Shown piece after piece: positions 24,429-33,020 of a DNA stretch of 64,000 bases (positions are counted from its first letter, which is position 1; each line of letters starts with the position of its first letter). The DNA is from an uncultured Woeseiaceae bacterium. Lineage in GTDB: Bacteria; Pseudomonadota; Gammaproteobacteria; Steroidobacterales; Woeseiaceae. A model generated the notes under the pieces. The model had not been told where the DNA came from. It saw only the letters and a program-made list of their open reading frames with translations, and made no database searches. Made by a program: the position numbers and the translations under genes. The stretch is taken from positions 62,001-126,000 of the forward strand of contig CALZJH010000001.1 of NCBI GenBank assembly GCA_945787845.1, in the 5' to 3' direction.

Positions 24429-24563
24429 ATCACAGATGGGAGTCGATTCGAGCGCGTCGCACGGTCGGTCTGCTGCATGGTTTTCCGCTACCAAAACCGT
24501 AGAATGGGGAGATTCAGCGAGCGGGCGTGAGTATCGAGACGCGGCTCCAAGGTCAGGTTAGTC

Positions 24564-26465
24564 ATGAACCAACACCCTGTGTACCGTTTCGATGACTTCG
24601 TGGTCGATGCGGAGGCTTGGCAGCTTTCCCGAGGTGGACAGGAGATTCACCTCAAGCCGATGGTGCTGGAACTCCTGATTTACCTGATTGCCAACCGCGG
24701 CCGGCTTGTGACACGGCAGGAGCTGATGGACTCCGTCTGGAGTGACACGGTGATCAGCGAATCTGCAGTTACGAAGGCCGCGGCTCGACTGCGAAAGGCG
24801 CTGGGCGACAATTCTGCCACCCACCGCTACCTGGAAACGGTGCGTTCACGCGGGTATCGATTCGTCGGCGATGTGGAGGAGATCAAGCACTCGGGTCACT
24901 CCGGCGTGCCTCTCCAGAGGACCTATGCCGGCACCCAGAGCCGAGCTCTGATTGCGGGCTTTGTCACGATCGTGTTGCTGATAATCCTCGCTGTTTTCTG
25001 GCTGCGTGTTCCTCAGCATGAGACTTTGCCAGCGGAGGATATCCGCTCGCTCGCGGTGCTGCCGCTCAGCAACCTGACCGGCAACCCTGAACAGGACTAT
25101 TACGTCGACGGCCTCCAGGATCTCCTGATTACGGAGCTCTCGCAGCTCCCGGGTTTGCGGATCACATCCCGGCAGTCTACGAAGCGATATCGGGGTAGCG
25201 AGCTGCCCACGACCGGCATTGCCGCAGAACTCGGGGTAGATGCTCTGATTGAAGGCAGCCTGATTCGGGAGGGCAGTAAGATCGAGGTGACGGTCCAGTT
25301 GATAGACGGTCGAACCGACGCACATCTCTGGGCGGAACGCTACTCGCGCGACACGTCCGACGTTTTTAGCCTGATTTCAGACATGGCGAATGCCATCGGC
25401 GCAGAGATCGGCGTTGCCGAGGCGTCACCGGCAGTCAAAGAGTCGGTTCACAGCCGGATGGGGCAGATCGACCCAAGTGCCGTTGATGCCTACGCCCTCG
25501 CCACTACGCATCTCGATCGATTTACCAGCGATAGCATCCACAGCGCCATCAAGCAGTTTGAAACGGCAGTCTCCATCGAACCGGAGTTCGCACTGGCATG
25601 GAGCGGACTGGCGGCGGCGCATGCTATGGAAGCATTGGTTGGCCTTGCCCCGCCCCGAGATTCAATTGAAATTGCCCGGGCTGCGGCATTGAAAGCAATC
25701 GAAGCGGACGAGCAGTTTTACAGCGGCTACTCCGCGCTCGGTTGGGCCCGGATGTGGACGGGAGACACTGATGGCGCTTGCGAATCTTTCGAGGAAGCAT
25801 TGCGTCTCAACCCGTCGGCCCCTGATGCGATTCATGGTCACGCCGACTGCCTGATGTTCGACGGCCGCACGGACGAAAGCCTTTCCCGGTTACGCGAGCT
25901 GCTGACGGTCAGCCCATTCAGCGCCATGCATAACTTTCCGTTGCCAATTCATCTTTACATGGAACGCCGCTTTGATGAGGCAATCGCCGCAGCGACGGCC
26001 ATGCAGGCGCGGACCCCTCAGTTCCCGATGCACTGGTTCCTTGCGAAAGTTTACTGGCAGCAAGGCCGCTTCGAAGAGGCGCTGGTGGAGGAGCGGCTGC
26101 AGTTCAAGTGGCAGAGCGATACCGTTCTGCTGGCGGCCCTCGAAGAAGGTCTCGAAGCCGCCGGATTCACCGGCGCAATGCGCGCCAAGGCTGAAGCCCT
26201 GGCTACCCGGGCGAACGAGTCCTACGTAGATCCCTTTGATATCGCGGAGACCTTCTCGCGGGCCGGGATGGTCGACGAGGCCGTGCACTGGTTAACAAAG
26301 GCCGTTGAGCAAGGCTCGTTTGAGACCAAATACCTTGCGTTCTGGCCCGACCTGGACGTCCTGCGCGAAGATCTGCGATTCAAAGACCTTATGGAACGTG
26401 TATACGGGCCGCGGGCTCTGGACATCAGTCGGGTCGCTGATGCAAGTCGACTACGAGGCCAATGA
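24564..26465 (+). CDS. ToxR/CadC-like winged-helix transmembrane regulator with TPR repeats
   Basis: 633 residues. An OmpR-type winged helix occupies about 5-103 (LKPMVLELLIYLIANRGRLV, then TRQELMDSVWSDTVISESAV, ending RGYRFVGDV). A single TM helix is at about 129-147. The periplasmic part starts with a TolB/FlgO-like domain (LAVLPLSNLTGNPEQDYYVD, about 165-280) and continues with TPR-like helical pairs to about 620. One-component membrane regulators of this layout bind DNA from the membrane. The divergent SGNH gene and the phased repeats upstream are its likely targets (inference). Confidence 0.88.
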   Translation: MNQHPVYRFDDFVVDAEAWQLSRGGQEIHLKPMVLELLIYLIANRGRLVTRQELMDSVWSDTVISESAVTKAAARLRKALGDNSATHRYLETVRSRGYRFVGDVEEIKHSGHSGVPLQRTYAGTQSRALIAGFVTIVLLIILAVFWLRVPQHETLPAEDIRSLAVLPLSNLTGNPEQDYYVDGLQDLLITELSQLPGLRITSRQSTKRYRGSELPTTGIAAELGVDALIEGSLIREGSKIEVTVQLIDGRTDAHLWAERYSRDTSDVFSLISDMANAIGAEIGVAEASPAVKESVHSRMGQIDPSAVDAYALATTHLDRFTSDSIHSAIKQFETAVSIEPEFALAWSGLAAAHAMEALVGLAPPRDSIEIARAAALKAIEADEQFYSGYSALGWARMWTGDTDGACESFEEALRLNPSAPDAIHGHADCLMFDGRTDESLSRLRELLTVSPFSAMHNFPLPIHLYMERRFDEAIAAATAMQARTPQFPMHWFLAKVYWQQGRFEEALVEERLQFKWQSDTVLLAALEEGLEAAGFTGAMRAKAEALATRANESYVDPFDIAETFSRAGMVDEAVHWLTKAVEQGSFETKYLAFWPDLDVLREDLRFKDLMERVYGPRALDISRVADASRLRGQ

Positions 26466-26599
26466 GTCGATCATGAGTGTCCGGTTCGCGCCTTCCTGCC
26501 GTTCCAGAGTCTGCGGAACTGTCTATACGTTTTTTCAGTCGAAGGGCTGGTAATGGCCGGAAGCTGCCAGTCGCCTGGTCTGATGTAGAATGGCGGCTA

Positions 26600-26622
26600 C
26601 TGACCCAAAGCAGCGATTCGCT
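26600..26622 (+). repeat. Short dispersed motif, copy 2
   Basis: CTGACCCAAAGC core followed by AGCGATTCGCT, in the spacer between the TPR regulator and the next small gene; partner of 23170-23192. I see nothing else in the 26466-26693 spacer. Confidence 0.4.
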
Positions 26623-26693
26623 CAACAACACACTAGAGTCGAATCTGGATCGAGTTCGTGCACGTATCAATCACTGACCTCATCAAACATCCA

Positions 26694-27161
26694 ATGATCG
26701 CGCTTGTGTGCCTGGCAGTTCCTGCCTTTGCTTCCGACGAGTGCACGTTCAGTGAAGTAGGGATTCTGGAGAACATCAAGCATATTGCAGACGCGCACCC
26801 GGGTGCGTCTGTCGACTCACAACGTCTTCGTGCTTCGTGGGAACTCGACGCGGGAACAGTCGAGTATTTCGAGGCGGGTGGCTGCCATGACTATGGCGAA
26901 AAAGCTGGGCGCGAAACCCGAATGGTCGAAGCACGAGACGACGATTCGGTGCTAGAGATTGCCATTGCGCTCGCTCGGAAGTTCATGACAGAGCAGAACC
27001 TAAAGCTAGTCGTTGAAGCGATTGACAATCGCGCTTTAGAGACGGTCGCGGGAGACGAGACAGATACACAAATTATCGGGCATCCGTTCGGGGAAATCGT
27101 AATTAGTCACAGCTTCGCTGACGGAACCGACACGGTGGAAGTCGCTTGGCCCGTCTACTGA
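26694..27161 (+). CDS. Small exported protein of unknown function
   Basis: 155 residues from ATG 26694, where a short signal peptide (MIALVCLAVPAFASDE) begins. A GTG at 26658 is an alternative. No good ribosome-binding site is visible for either. The mature part has two Cys (SDECTFSEVG and EAGGCHDYGEKAG) and ends EVAWPVY. I do not recognise a family. The following 27162-27355 spacer shows nothing I can support. Confidence 0.55.
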   Translation: MIALVCLAVPAFASDECTFSEVGILENIKHIADAHPGASVDSQRLRASWELDAGTVEYFEAGGCHDYGEKAGRETRMVEARDDDSVLEIAIALARKFMTEQNLKLVVEAIDNRALETVAGDETDTQIIGHPFGEIVISHSFADGTDTVEVAWPVY

Positions 27162-27355
27162 TATGAATGGCTGGTTTTGGCAATCCCGGATGCTCAACGG
27201 TTGCCTGCGGAGATTCACGCGCCCGCGTGACCGGTGTTAACCCAACGCGGGTGTTGCGGATTCACATTGCTCACGTATTACTGGTGCTGTCGAACGGCCT
27301 TTCCGGCTTCGAGTACCAAGTGCCTCAATAGAAACGGAGGCTAGTTCAGGAAAGT

Positions 27356-28118
27356 TCAGTCACGCCCGACAAAAATGTCCAGCGGCAGTATTGCGGTCAC
27401 ACCGACGTTTGGCACGTCCACCAGTTGGCCTATCCGCATATCGACAGCAATACTCGCGATCATGTAGGACTGCGTCCGGTCATAACCATACTCCGATACG
27501 ATGTAGTCGATCATGGCGGCCAGTGCATTTCTTGCCGCAAGATTGATATCGCCCGACAGATTGGCAAGGCCCGCGATCTTCGGCGAGCAGCTTTTCGCCA
27601 GGTAAGGTTGTCACGACGCCGGGAAAACTCGCGTTCGGAATACGCACGCCCGGCAGCGCATCGCTGACGGCATAGTCGCCATTGATGCGCCACACGATGA
27701 AACGCTCATCGGTGCCAAACTGGTCGCCGGCGAATCCGAAAGGTCCGGCTTCGGTCCAGCCGACATCGGCAGGCTCCAAAGCCTCGATGGTCACGGCCAG
27801 CACGTCGCCCGCCTTGGCGCCGTTGATAGAAACCGGCCCGGTCAGTGCGTGGACTATGCCGACCCCTTCCCGCGGCATGCTTTTGGCGCTCGAGAACTTG
27901 TCCGGATCGAGGGTCAGGTCAAAAGCATCGCGGCCGATAAATACGATGCGCTCACCGGGGTCGGCTTTGGCAACCATCGGGATATCGGGGTGGAGGCGGT
28001 TGATGCAGGCCGGATCCTCGGCACAGCTTGCGCTGCGATCGCCGACGACAATGTCGGCCGCAGCGTCCGCGAACATGACCACGCTCAACAGGAGCACGCC
28101 GGAAAGACCAATATTCAT
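27356..28118 (-). pseudogene. Acetamidase/formamidase-like gene, frameshifted and internally deleted
   Basis: The N-terminal part (start 28118, signal peptide, HALTGPVSINGAKAGDVLAV, FPGVVTTLPGEKLLAE) is in one frame. At about 27579-27582 the frame must shift by one base to continue as IAGLANLSGDINLAARNAL, then AMIDYIVSEYGYDRTQSYM and VDVPNVGVTAILPLDIF to a TGA at 27356. Both halves match this amidase family. Joined they give only about 253 residues, and the usual middle with its conserved GGN-D and GDxHAxxGDGE segments is missing. I infer an internal deletion with junction at the frameshift. A sequencing error alone would not explain the missing core. Confidence 0.75.
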
Positions 28119-28202
28119 GAATACGCTCCTGTAGCGGCGAGAAAATTCAACCTCGCCTGTGGTTAATTAGCAGTTATCTTGGCTGCGGAAATCCGGACTG
28201 CG

Positions 28203-28982
28203 TCAAAACTCGACAGTTGGCTTCGGGTCGTAGAGAAATCGAAGCTGTTCGCCTAGCGGAGCCAACCACTGGTTCACCCAATCGACGTTACCCTGGCTGA
28301 CCTGCGGAATGAGAGGAACCAGCACGAGAATGAATGCCGCAAGGCCGATCCAATAAGCCGGATGCACCGATCTGCGGGTTAGTGCATCGTAGGCCACGCC
28401 TATTATCAGGAAGATGCTGCACGACAGTATGCCAACCGGAATGGACAGCGGGTGGAAACCGCTGATTACCATTACCCATCGACTAACTCCGGCACCAACA
28501 CCGATGCCGCTCGCAACAATCATTAGTCGCTTATGCGCCTGCCATCGTTTCGTCAATGCCATGCGTATTGAAGCAGCGTAAAACGCGACGAACAAGACCA
28601 GGTTGGCGAGGATGATCGGCGCGTATAAAAGCCAGATAACTGGTTCACCATTGCGTGCAGCCTCGGCTGCACGTGCGGACACAACGAGTAACCCGGTCAG
28701 GGTCATCAGCAGCACAAGAAGAACGCTCACCTTGCCGAGCATTCTGTGCAGTGCTTGCCGGCGGCGCCCGATCAGAATTGCCTGCAGAGGGAACAAGACC
28801 AGCCAAAGGAAAAAGCTCCAGCCGTGCAAATGCAATGGAAAGCCCGCTGGGGGGTATGCCTTGCCGATGATTGGCGCAAAGTACGTAAACCAGAAGCCAG
28901 AGAGACCGGCCGCACTAATCAAGACGGCAAGCCCCGAGAAAAACAGGTGATCCAACCTGTGTTGATTGCCCAGTTTGGTCAT
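28203..28982 (-). CDS. Seven-helix membrane protein of unknown function
   Basis: 259 residues, about seven membrane helices. Conserved-looking features are FPLHLHGWSFFLWLVLFPLQ, RRQALHRMLGKVSVLLV and KRWQAHKRLMIVASG, with several His residues near helix ends. The layout resembles uncharacterised DUF2306-like or cytochrome-like membrane proteins, but I cannot name the family with certainty. It lies just downstream of the kinase/phospho-lyase gene on the same strand (17-base gap), so it may belong to that transcript. Confidence 0.75.
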   Translation of the reverse strand: MTKLGNQHRLDHLFFSGLAVLISAAGLSGFWFTYFAPIIGKAYPPAGFPLHLHGWSFFLWLVLFPLQAILIGRRRQALHRMLGKVSVLLVLLMTLTGLLVVSARAAEAARNGEPVIWLLYAPIILANLVLFVAFYAASIRMALTKRWQAHKRLMIVASGIGVGAGVSRWVMVISGFHPLSIPVGILSCSIFLIIGVAYDALTRRSVHPAYWIGLAAFILVLVPLIPQVSQGNVDWVNQWLAPLGEQLRFLYDPKPTVEF

Positions 28983-28999
28983 GTCGTCTGCCCCCCCCG

Positions 29000-31339
29000 C
29001 TATCGGCCGTGTATCTCGCTCAACGCGCTATCAAGCGCCGCGACGAACAGGTCGACGTGTTCGTGCCGGAACACCAGCGGCGGCCGCAACTTGAGTATGT
29101 TGCCGTCGCGTCCTTCGTTGCCGACAAGTACCTGGCGCTGCCGCATCAGCTCCAGCAAGCGCACCGTCTCGTCGCTTGCCGGCGTGCGAGCGTTACGATC
29201 CGTGACGAATTCGACCCCGATGAGCATACCATTGCCTCGCACATCACCGATCAGCGGTTGCGTTGCCATGAGTTCGCGTAGCCGGCCACGGAAATACTCA
29301 CCCACGACCCGGCCGTTCTCTATCAGGTCATCCCGCTCGATGACATCGAGCACCGCGTTGCCTGCGGCGCAGGCCACCGTGTTGCCGCCGAAGGTACTGA
29401 ACAGGCCGGTCTTCTCGGTAAAGTGCTCAAGGATTTCGGACCGGGTCACGACGACACCCAGCGGATGGCCGTTCCCCACCGGCTTACCCATCGTGACGAA
29501 GTCGGCCTGCATGCCGTGGAGTTCATGCCCCCACCACTGCCCCATACGACCGAAGCCGGACTGCACCTCGTCGCAAATCATCAGGCCGCCGGCCGCACGA
29601 ACGCGTCTTTCCACTTCACGCAGATACCCATCGGGCGTCTGCGGCACGCCGCTCGAACAGAGCGCGGAATCGATCATGAACACCGCGAGTTCATGCCCGG
29701 CGTCGGCGAGGTCGGCAATCGCCCGGTCCGCGTCGGCGGCGTACCGGGCGGCGATGTCGGGTGTCCCCTCGCGGTACTTGCCGCGATACGGGTCCGGCAC
29801 GATCAGCCCCTGGAGGTGGTCCGGCAACGTCGTGTCCGGATGCCCCGGCGAAAACTCCCGGATCGGGCCGGTGATACCGTGGTAAGCGTCTTCCATGAGC
29901 AGGCCGCCCGAACGGCCCGTCATAATCCTGGCCATTTGCCAGGCGACATCGTTCGCCTCGCTGCCCGAATTCACGAACACGCAGGCGTCCAGGTGCGGTG
30001 CGAGTTTGTCCGTAAGGCGCTCGGCGTATTCGAGAATGCTGCTGTAGAGATAGCGCGTATTGGTATTGAGGGCCGCCGCCTGACGCGAGATCGCCTTCAC
30101 GACATGCGGATTGCAGTGCCCGACCTGTGGAACGTTGTTGTAGCAGTCGAGGTAGGTGTTGCCATCGGTTGCATAGAGGAACGGTCCGCGCGCCCGTTCG
30201 AAATGCATGGGCGTGTCGTAGAACTGCGTTACGTTCTTGCCAAGCAGCGCCTGGCGCTTCTTCCGCAGGACCTCCTCGTCGGCGCCAATGAGCATGGCCG
30301 GGAAGCGGCAGGCCCGCCGGACTGCGCTGGTACAGGCAAGGGCGCCGATCGTCAACAGCTCCTCGAGTTCCTCAACGAACGTTTCGTTCGACGGCATGTG
30401 CCCCGGCGTCTCGGGATGGAGGGCATTGCGTGCCGCGACGACGGTTGCCCCAAGCGCATAGCGTGCGCAGATGAGGTCGTACAGCAGGTCGACCTCATCT
30501 TCTTCCAGCGCAAAGGTGCTGTCGAAACCCATTGCGGCGTTACAGATAGCATCGAGCAGCTTGTCGTCAGTTCGCTCAGTCCTGTCGGGAATGATCGCGA
30601 GGTCGGCGATGACCGGGCCGTAGAGCATGTCCCCGAAATCGATCAGGCCGGTCACCCGTTCCGGGTCGTTCGCGTCGACGAGCACGTTGCCACAGTGGGC
30701 ATCCTGGTGAATGACCTGGTGCCGGGTATTATCGAGCCGGGGTTTCGCGTCTTCCCTGAAACGATCGAATACCGAGTCGACCAGGGCGCGTGCTGACTTA
30801 TCGCCGATGTGTTTTGCGAGTGGCTGGAAGCGCAGACAATTGGCGACGTCCCAAGGGTGATCGTTTGCACGCGCCGCCGGATGAAAAAAGCTGCCCAGAG
30901 CGACGTTGAGCCGGCCCATGAGTGCACCGGTCTCACGCCATGTGCGCAGCGTGGCCGGCGAGTCGTCTACCGGTATGCCGGGCAGGTAGCTGAGCAGGCG
31001 CAGAATATGTGAGTCACCGTTTTCCACCGTGACACGGCGCAGCAACTGGCCGTCTCGATCGACGAGCACTCGCGGCACAGGCAAGGACGGGTCGCGAGAC
31101 CGGATGTGCTGCAGCGCCTCTACCTGGAGCCCGACGATGTCCTCATCGTCCAGGGCATTTGAGATCTTGAATATGTACGAGCCATCGTCGCCGTCGAGCC
31201 GGAAGTTCAGGTCACGTTCGCCACCGAGCGGGTGCAGCGCTCCACCAACGGCGAAGTAGGTGTGCGCGAGATGTGTGGCTTCGTCGTTGTCGACGTCAGG
31301 CAGGTTCCGGTCGAGCAGTCGAATCTCGGTCTCAGGCAT
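29000..31339 (-). CDS. Fused APH-type kinase / AGXT2L-type PLP phospho-lyase
   Basis: 779 residues from ATG 31339, 8 bases inside the LuxR gene; the longer start is not supported. Residues about 1-335 form an aminoglycoside-phosphotransferase-fold kinase: H211-QDAHCGNVLVD catalytic loop and GLIDFGD metal site. Residues about 350-779 form a class-III PLP enzyme with Lys619 in VTMGKPVGNGHPLGVV. YNNVPQVGHCNP and NTNTRYL are the marks of the AGXT2L group, which eliminates phosphate from O-phosphorylated amino alcohols instead of transaminating. In mammals the separate enzymes act on phosphoethanolamine or 5-phosphohydroxylysine. I infer phosphorylation then elimination to an aldehyde, ammonia and phosphate. 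Confidence 0.88.
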   Translation of the reverse strand: MPETEIRLLDRNLPDVDNDEATHLAHTYFAVGGALHPLGGERDLNFRLDGDDGSYIFKISNALDDEDIVGLQVEALQHIRSRDPSLPVPRVLVDRDGQLLRRVTVENGDSHILRLLSYLPGIPVDDSPATLRTWRETGALMGRLNVALGSFFHPAARANDHPWDVANCLRFQPLAKHIGDKSARALVDSVFDRFREDAKPRLDNTRHQVIHQDAHCGNVLVDANDPERVTGLIDFGDMLYGPVIADLAIIPDRTERTDDKLLDAICNAAMGFDSTFALEEDEVDLLYDLICARYALGATVVAARNALHPETPGHMPSNETFVEELEELLTIGALACTSAVRRACRFPAMLIGADEEVLRKKRQALLGKNVTQFYDTPMHFERARGPFLYATDGNTYLDCYNNVPQVGHCNPHVVKAISRQAAALNTNTRYLYSSILEYAERLTDKLAPHLDACVFVNSGSEANDVAWQMARIMTGRSGGLLMEDAYHGITGPIREFSPGHPDTTLPDHLQGLIVPDPYRGKYREGTPDIAARYAADADRAIADLADAGHELAVFMIDSALCSSGVPQTPDGYLREVERRVRAAGGLMICDEVQSGFGRMGQWWGHELHGMQADFVTMGKPVGNGHPLGVVVTRSEILEHFTEKTGLFSTFGGNTVACAAGNAVLDVIERDDLIENGRVVGEYFRGRLRELMATQPLIGDVRGNGMLIGVEFVTDRNARTPASDETVRLLELMRQRQVLVGNEGRDGNILKLRPPLVFRHEHVDLFVAALDSALSEIHGR

Positions 31340-32198
31340 CTTGGCGTTTTTCCAGCAGGGTGGCGAGCGGGTCAGGACCAATAGCCGCATCTGCGGGTAG
31401 CTTCAGGGCATCGAGCAACAGTCCGAATACCTGGCCCTGCGAAGACACGTGCAGTTTGCTGAAGATGCTCTTCTTGTGGTTGCGCACAGTGCCGGGCGTG
31501 ATGCCCAGTTCGCGCGCCGACAGCTTGTCGGAATAGCCGCGCATCGTCAGCTGCATGATGTCCATTTCACGAGCCGTCAGCAGCGAGCAACCAAAATTAT
31601 CCATGACGAAGCGCAAGTGTGTGTGGAACGAATCGGCCTGGCCTGCGCCGCTCTCGAATGACGCCCCCTGTGCCGCCCAGAAGCGCCGCATTGTCGCGAC
31701 GACCACAGGGCTGGCCGCGGACAGCTTTTCCGTGTCTGTGTTCGAAAAGGGCTCCGACGCACCGACACGCGACAACGGAATATGCACAAGCGTGTCATCG
31801 TCGCAGTGTGTGTTGATACTGAACTCGGAGACAATGTTGACGTGGCCCCAGTACTTCAGGAAGTAGTCGGACTCGAAGAAGTCATCAGGACAGATATCGT
31901 CGAGAAGCGTGCAGGTCGGGAGGGTGCCGCGCAGGAAATGGTCGTATACCGGGTCGAGCAGATACAGGCTCTCCAGGTAGGACACGGCCTCCGCGCCGGG
32001 GGGAATGTCGTCGAGAATTGCGATAGGTGCCGAATGGCGGCGCAATACAAACACGCCCGAGAAATCGACGGGCACGAGCTTGCCAATGGCAGCGCACAGG
32101 CGCCGTGGCGTCGATGCTTCGTCGATGGTTTCAATAACCGGTGCGAGGCTCTCTGACCAGGCTCTGAATTCGTCCGTGTTGAGCATCGTGAAAATCAT
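31332..32198 (-). CDS. LuxR-type HTH transcriptional regulator
   Basis: 288 residues from ATG 32198 (MIFTMLNTDEF); ATG 32186 is equally possible, and the longer upstream frame overlaps the racemase gene. The C-terminal LuxR helix-turn-helix is clear (LLTAREMDIMQLTMRGYSDK, then LSARELGITPGTVRNHKKSI). The N-terminal 200 residues form an unassigned sensor region (VPVDFSGVFVLRR). It is cotranscribed with, and overlaps, the kinase/phospho-lyase gene. It is divergent from the racemase-aldehyde dehydrogenase pair, so it probably controls both sides. Confidence 0.85.
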   Translation of the reverse strand: MIFTMLNTDEFRAWSESLAPVIETIDEASTPRRLCAAIGKLVPVDFSGVFVLRRHSAPIAILDDIPPGAEAVSYLESLYLLDPVYDHFLRGTLPTCTLLDDICPDDFFESDYFLKYWGHVNIVSEFSINTHCDDDTLVHIPLSRVGASEPFSNTDTEKLSAASPVVVATMRRFWAAQGASFESGAGQADSFHTHLRFVMDNFGCSLLTAREMDIMQLTMRGYSDKLSARELGITPGTVRNHKKSIFSKLHVSSQGQVFGLLLDALKLPADAAIGPDPLATLLEKRQDA

Positions 32199-32294
32199 AG
32201 CATCGAAAGCCCGCTGGCCAGGACATTTAGGATATTGTTGGTTCCGGGCCTTGCGGCCATCATGACAGGCTGAAAAGCATTGCGGAGCAGAGAG

Positions 32295-33020
32295 ATGAGC
32301 GCGGTACTGACTGTCGGTGTCCTGGGCGGAATGGGCCCGGACGCCACGGTGGATTTCATGGCCAAAGTGCTTGCCGCCACGCCAGCCGGTTCTGATCAGG
32401 ACCACGTGCACATGCTCATTGATCACAATCCGCACGTCCCGGATCGAACTCGCGCGATTCTTGGCAAGGGCGGTGAAGCGGGGGCCGTCCTTGCGCAAAT
32501 GGCAAAGCAGCTGCAGCAAGCGGGTGCCGATATGATTGTCATGCCCTGCAATACGGCACACGCATTTCAGCCGGATATCGAGGCGGTCCTGGATGTCCCG
32601 TTCGTGTCGATTATCGACGAGACGGTTGCGGCCTGTGCAGCGTTCGAGGCGGTGGGTTTGCTGGCGACGAAAGGGTGTCTCGCCAGCGGCATCTACGACA
32701 ACGCATTGTCGGCTGCCGGGGTTCGCGCCGTCATGCCGGACGATGCTGAAACGACAGCCTTCATGAAGCTGACGGCCAGCATCAAAGCCGGTGACAGCGG
32801 TCCCGAAGTCGGAACAAGAATGCTGCAGCTGGCGAACGCACTGGTTTCGCGGGGGGCGCAGGCCGTCATCGCGGGCTGCACGGAAATCCCACTGGTGCTT
32901 GACCAGTCAATGCTCGATGTGCCGCTGGTTTCATCAACTGACATACTGGCCGAGGCGACCGTCGCATACGCGCTTGGCCAAAAAGACCTGAACCACAAAC
33001 GACAAGGCAGCATGGCATGA
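32295..33020 (+). CDS. Aspartate/glutamate racemase family protein
   Basis: 241 residues from ATG 32295 with GAGCAGAGAG upstream. Both catalytic cysteines are present: Cys85 in VMPCNTAHAF and Cys195 in AVIAGCTEIPLVL. The opening is GVLGGMGPDATVDFM. The family performs PLP-independent amino-acid racemisation by two-base chemistry. The 4-base overlap with the aldehyde dehydrogenase gene indicates one transcript. The substrate may be a D-amino acid released by the same catabolic pathway (inference). Confidence 0.92.
   Translation: MSAVLTVGVLGGMGPDATVDFMAKVLAATPAGSDQDHVHMLIDHNPHVPDRTRAILGKGGEAGAVLAQMAKQLQQAGADMIVMPCNTAHAFQPDIEAVLDVPFVSIIDETVAACAAFEAVGLLATKGCLASGIYDNALSAAGVRAVMPDDAETTAFMKLTASIKAGDSGPEVGTRMLQLANALVSRGAQAVIAGCTEIPLVLDQSMLDVPLVSSTDILAEATVAYALGQKDLNHKRQGSMA

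Noticed and set aside
24309-24494. Longer start for the SGNH lipase
   Set aside because: The strong AAGGAGGAGG site and signal peptide both point to ATG 24308; the extension covers the operator-like region.
27164-27241. 25-codon ORF (MNGWFW...) after the small exported protein
   Set aside because: No ribosome-binding site and no context that supports it.
32199-32561. Longer LuxR regulator frame
   Set aside because: It overlaps the coding start of the divergent racemase and has no domain match.
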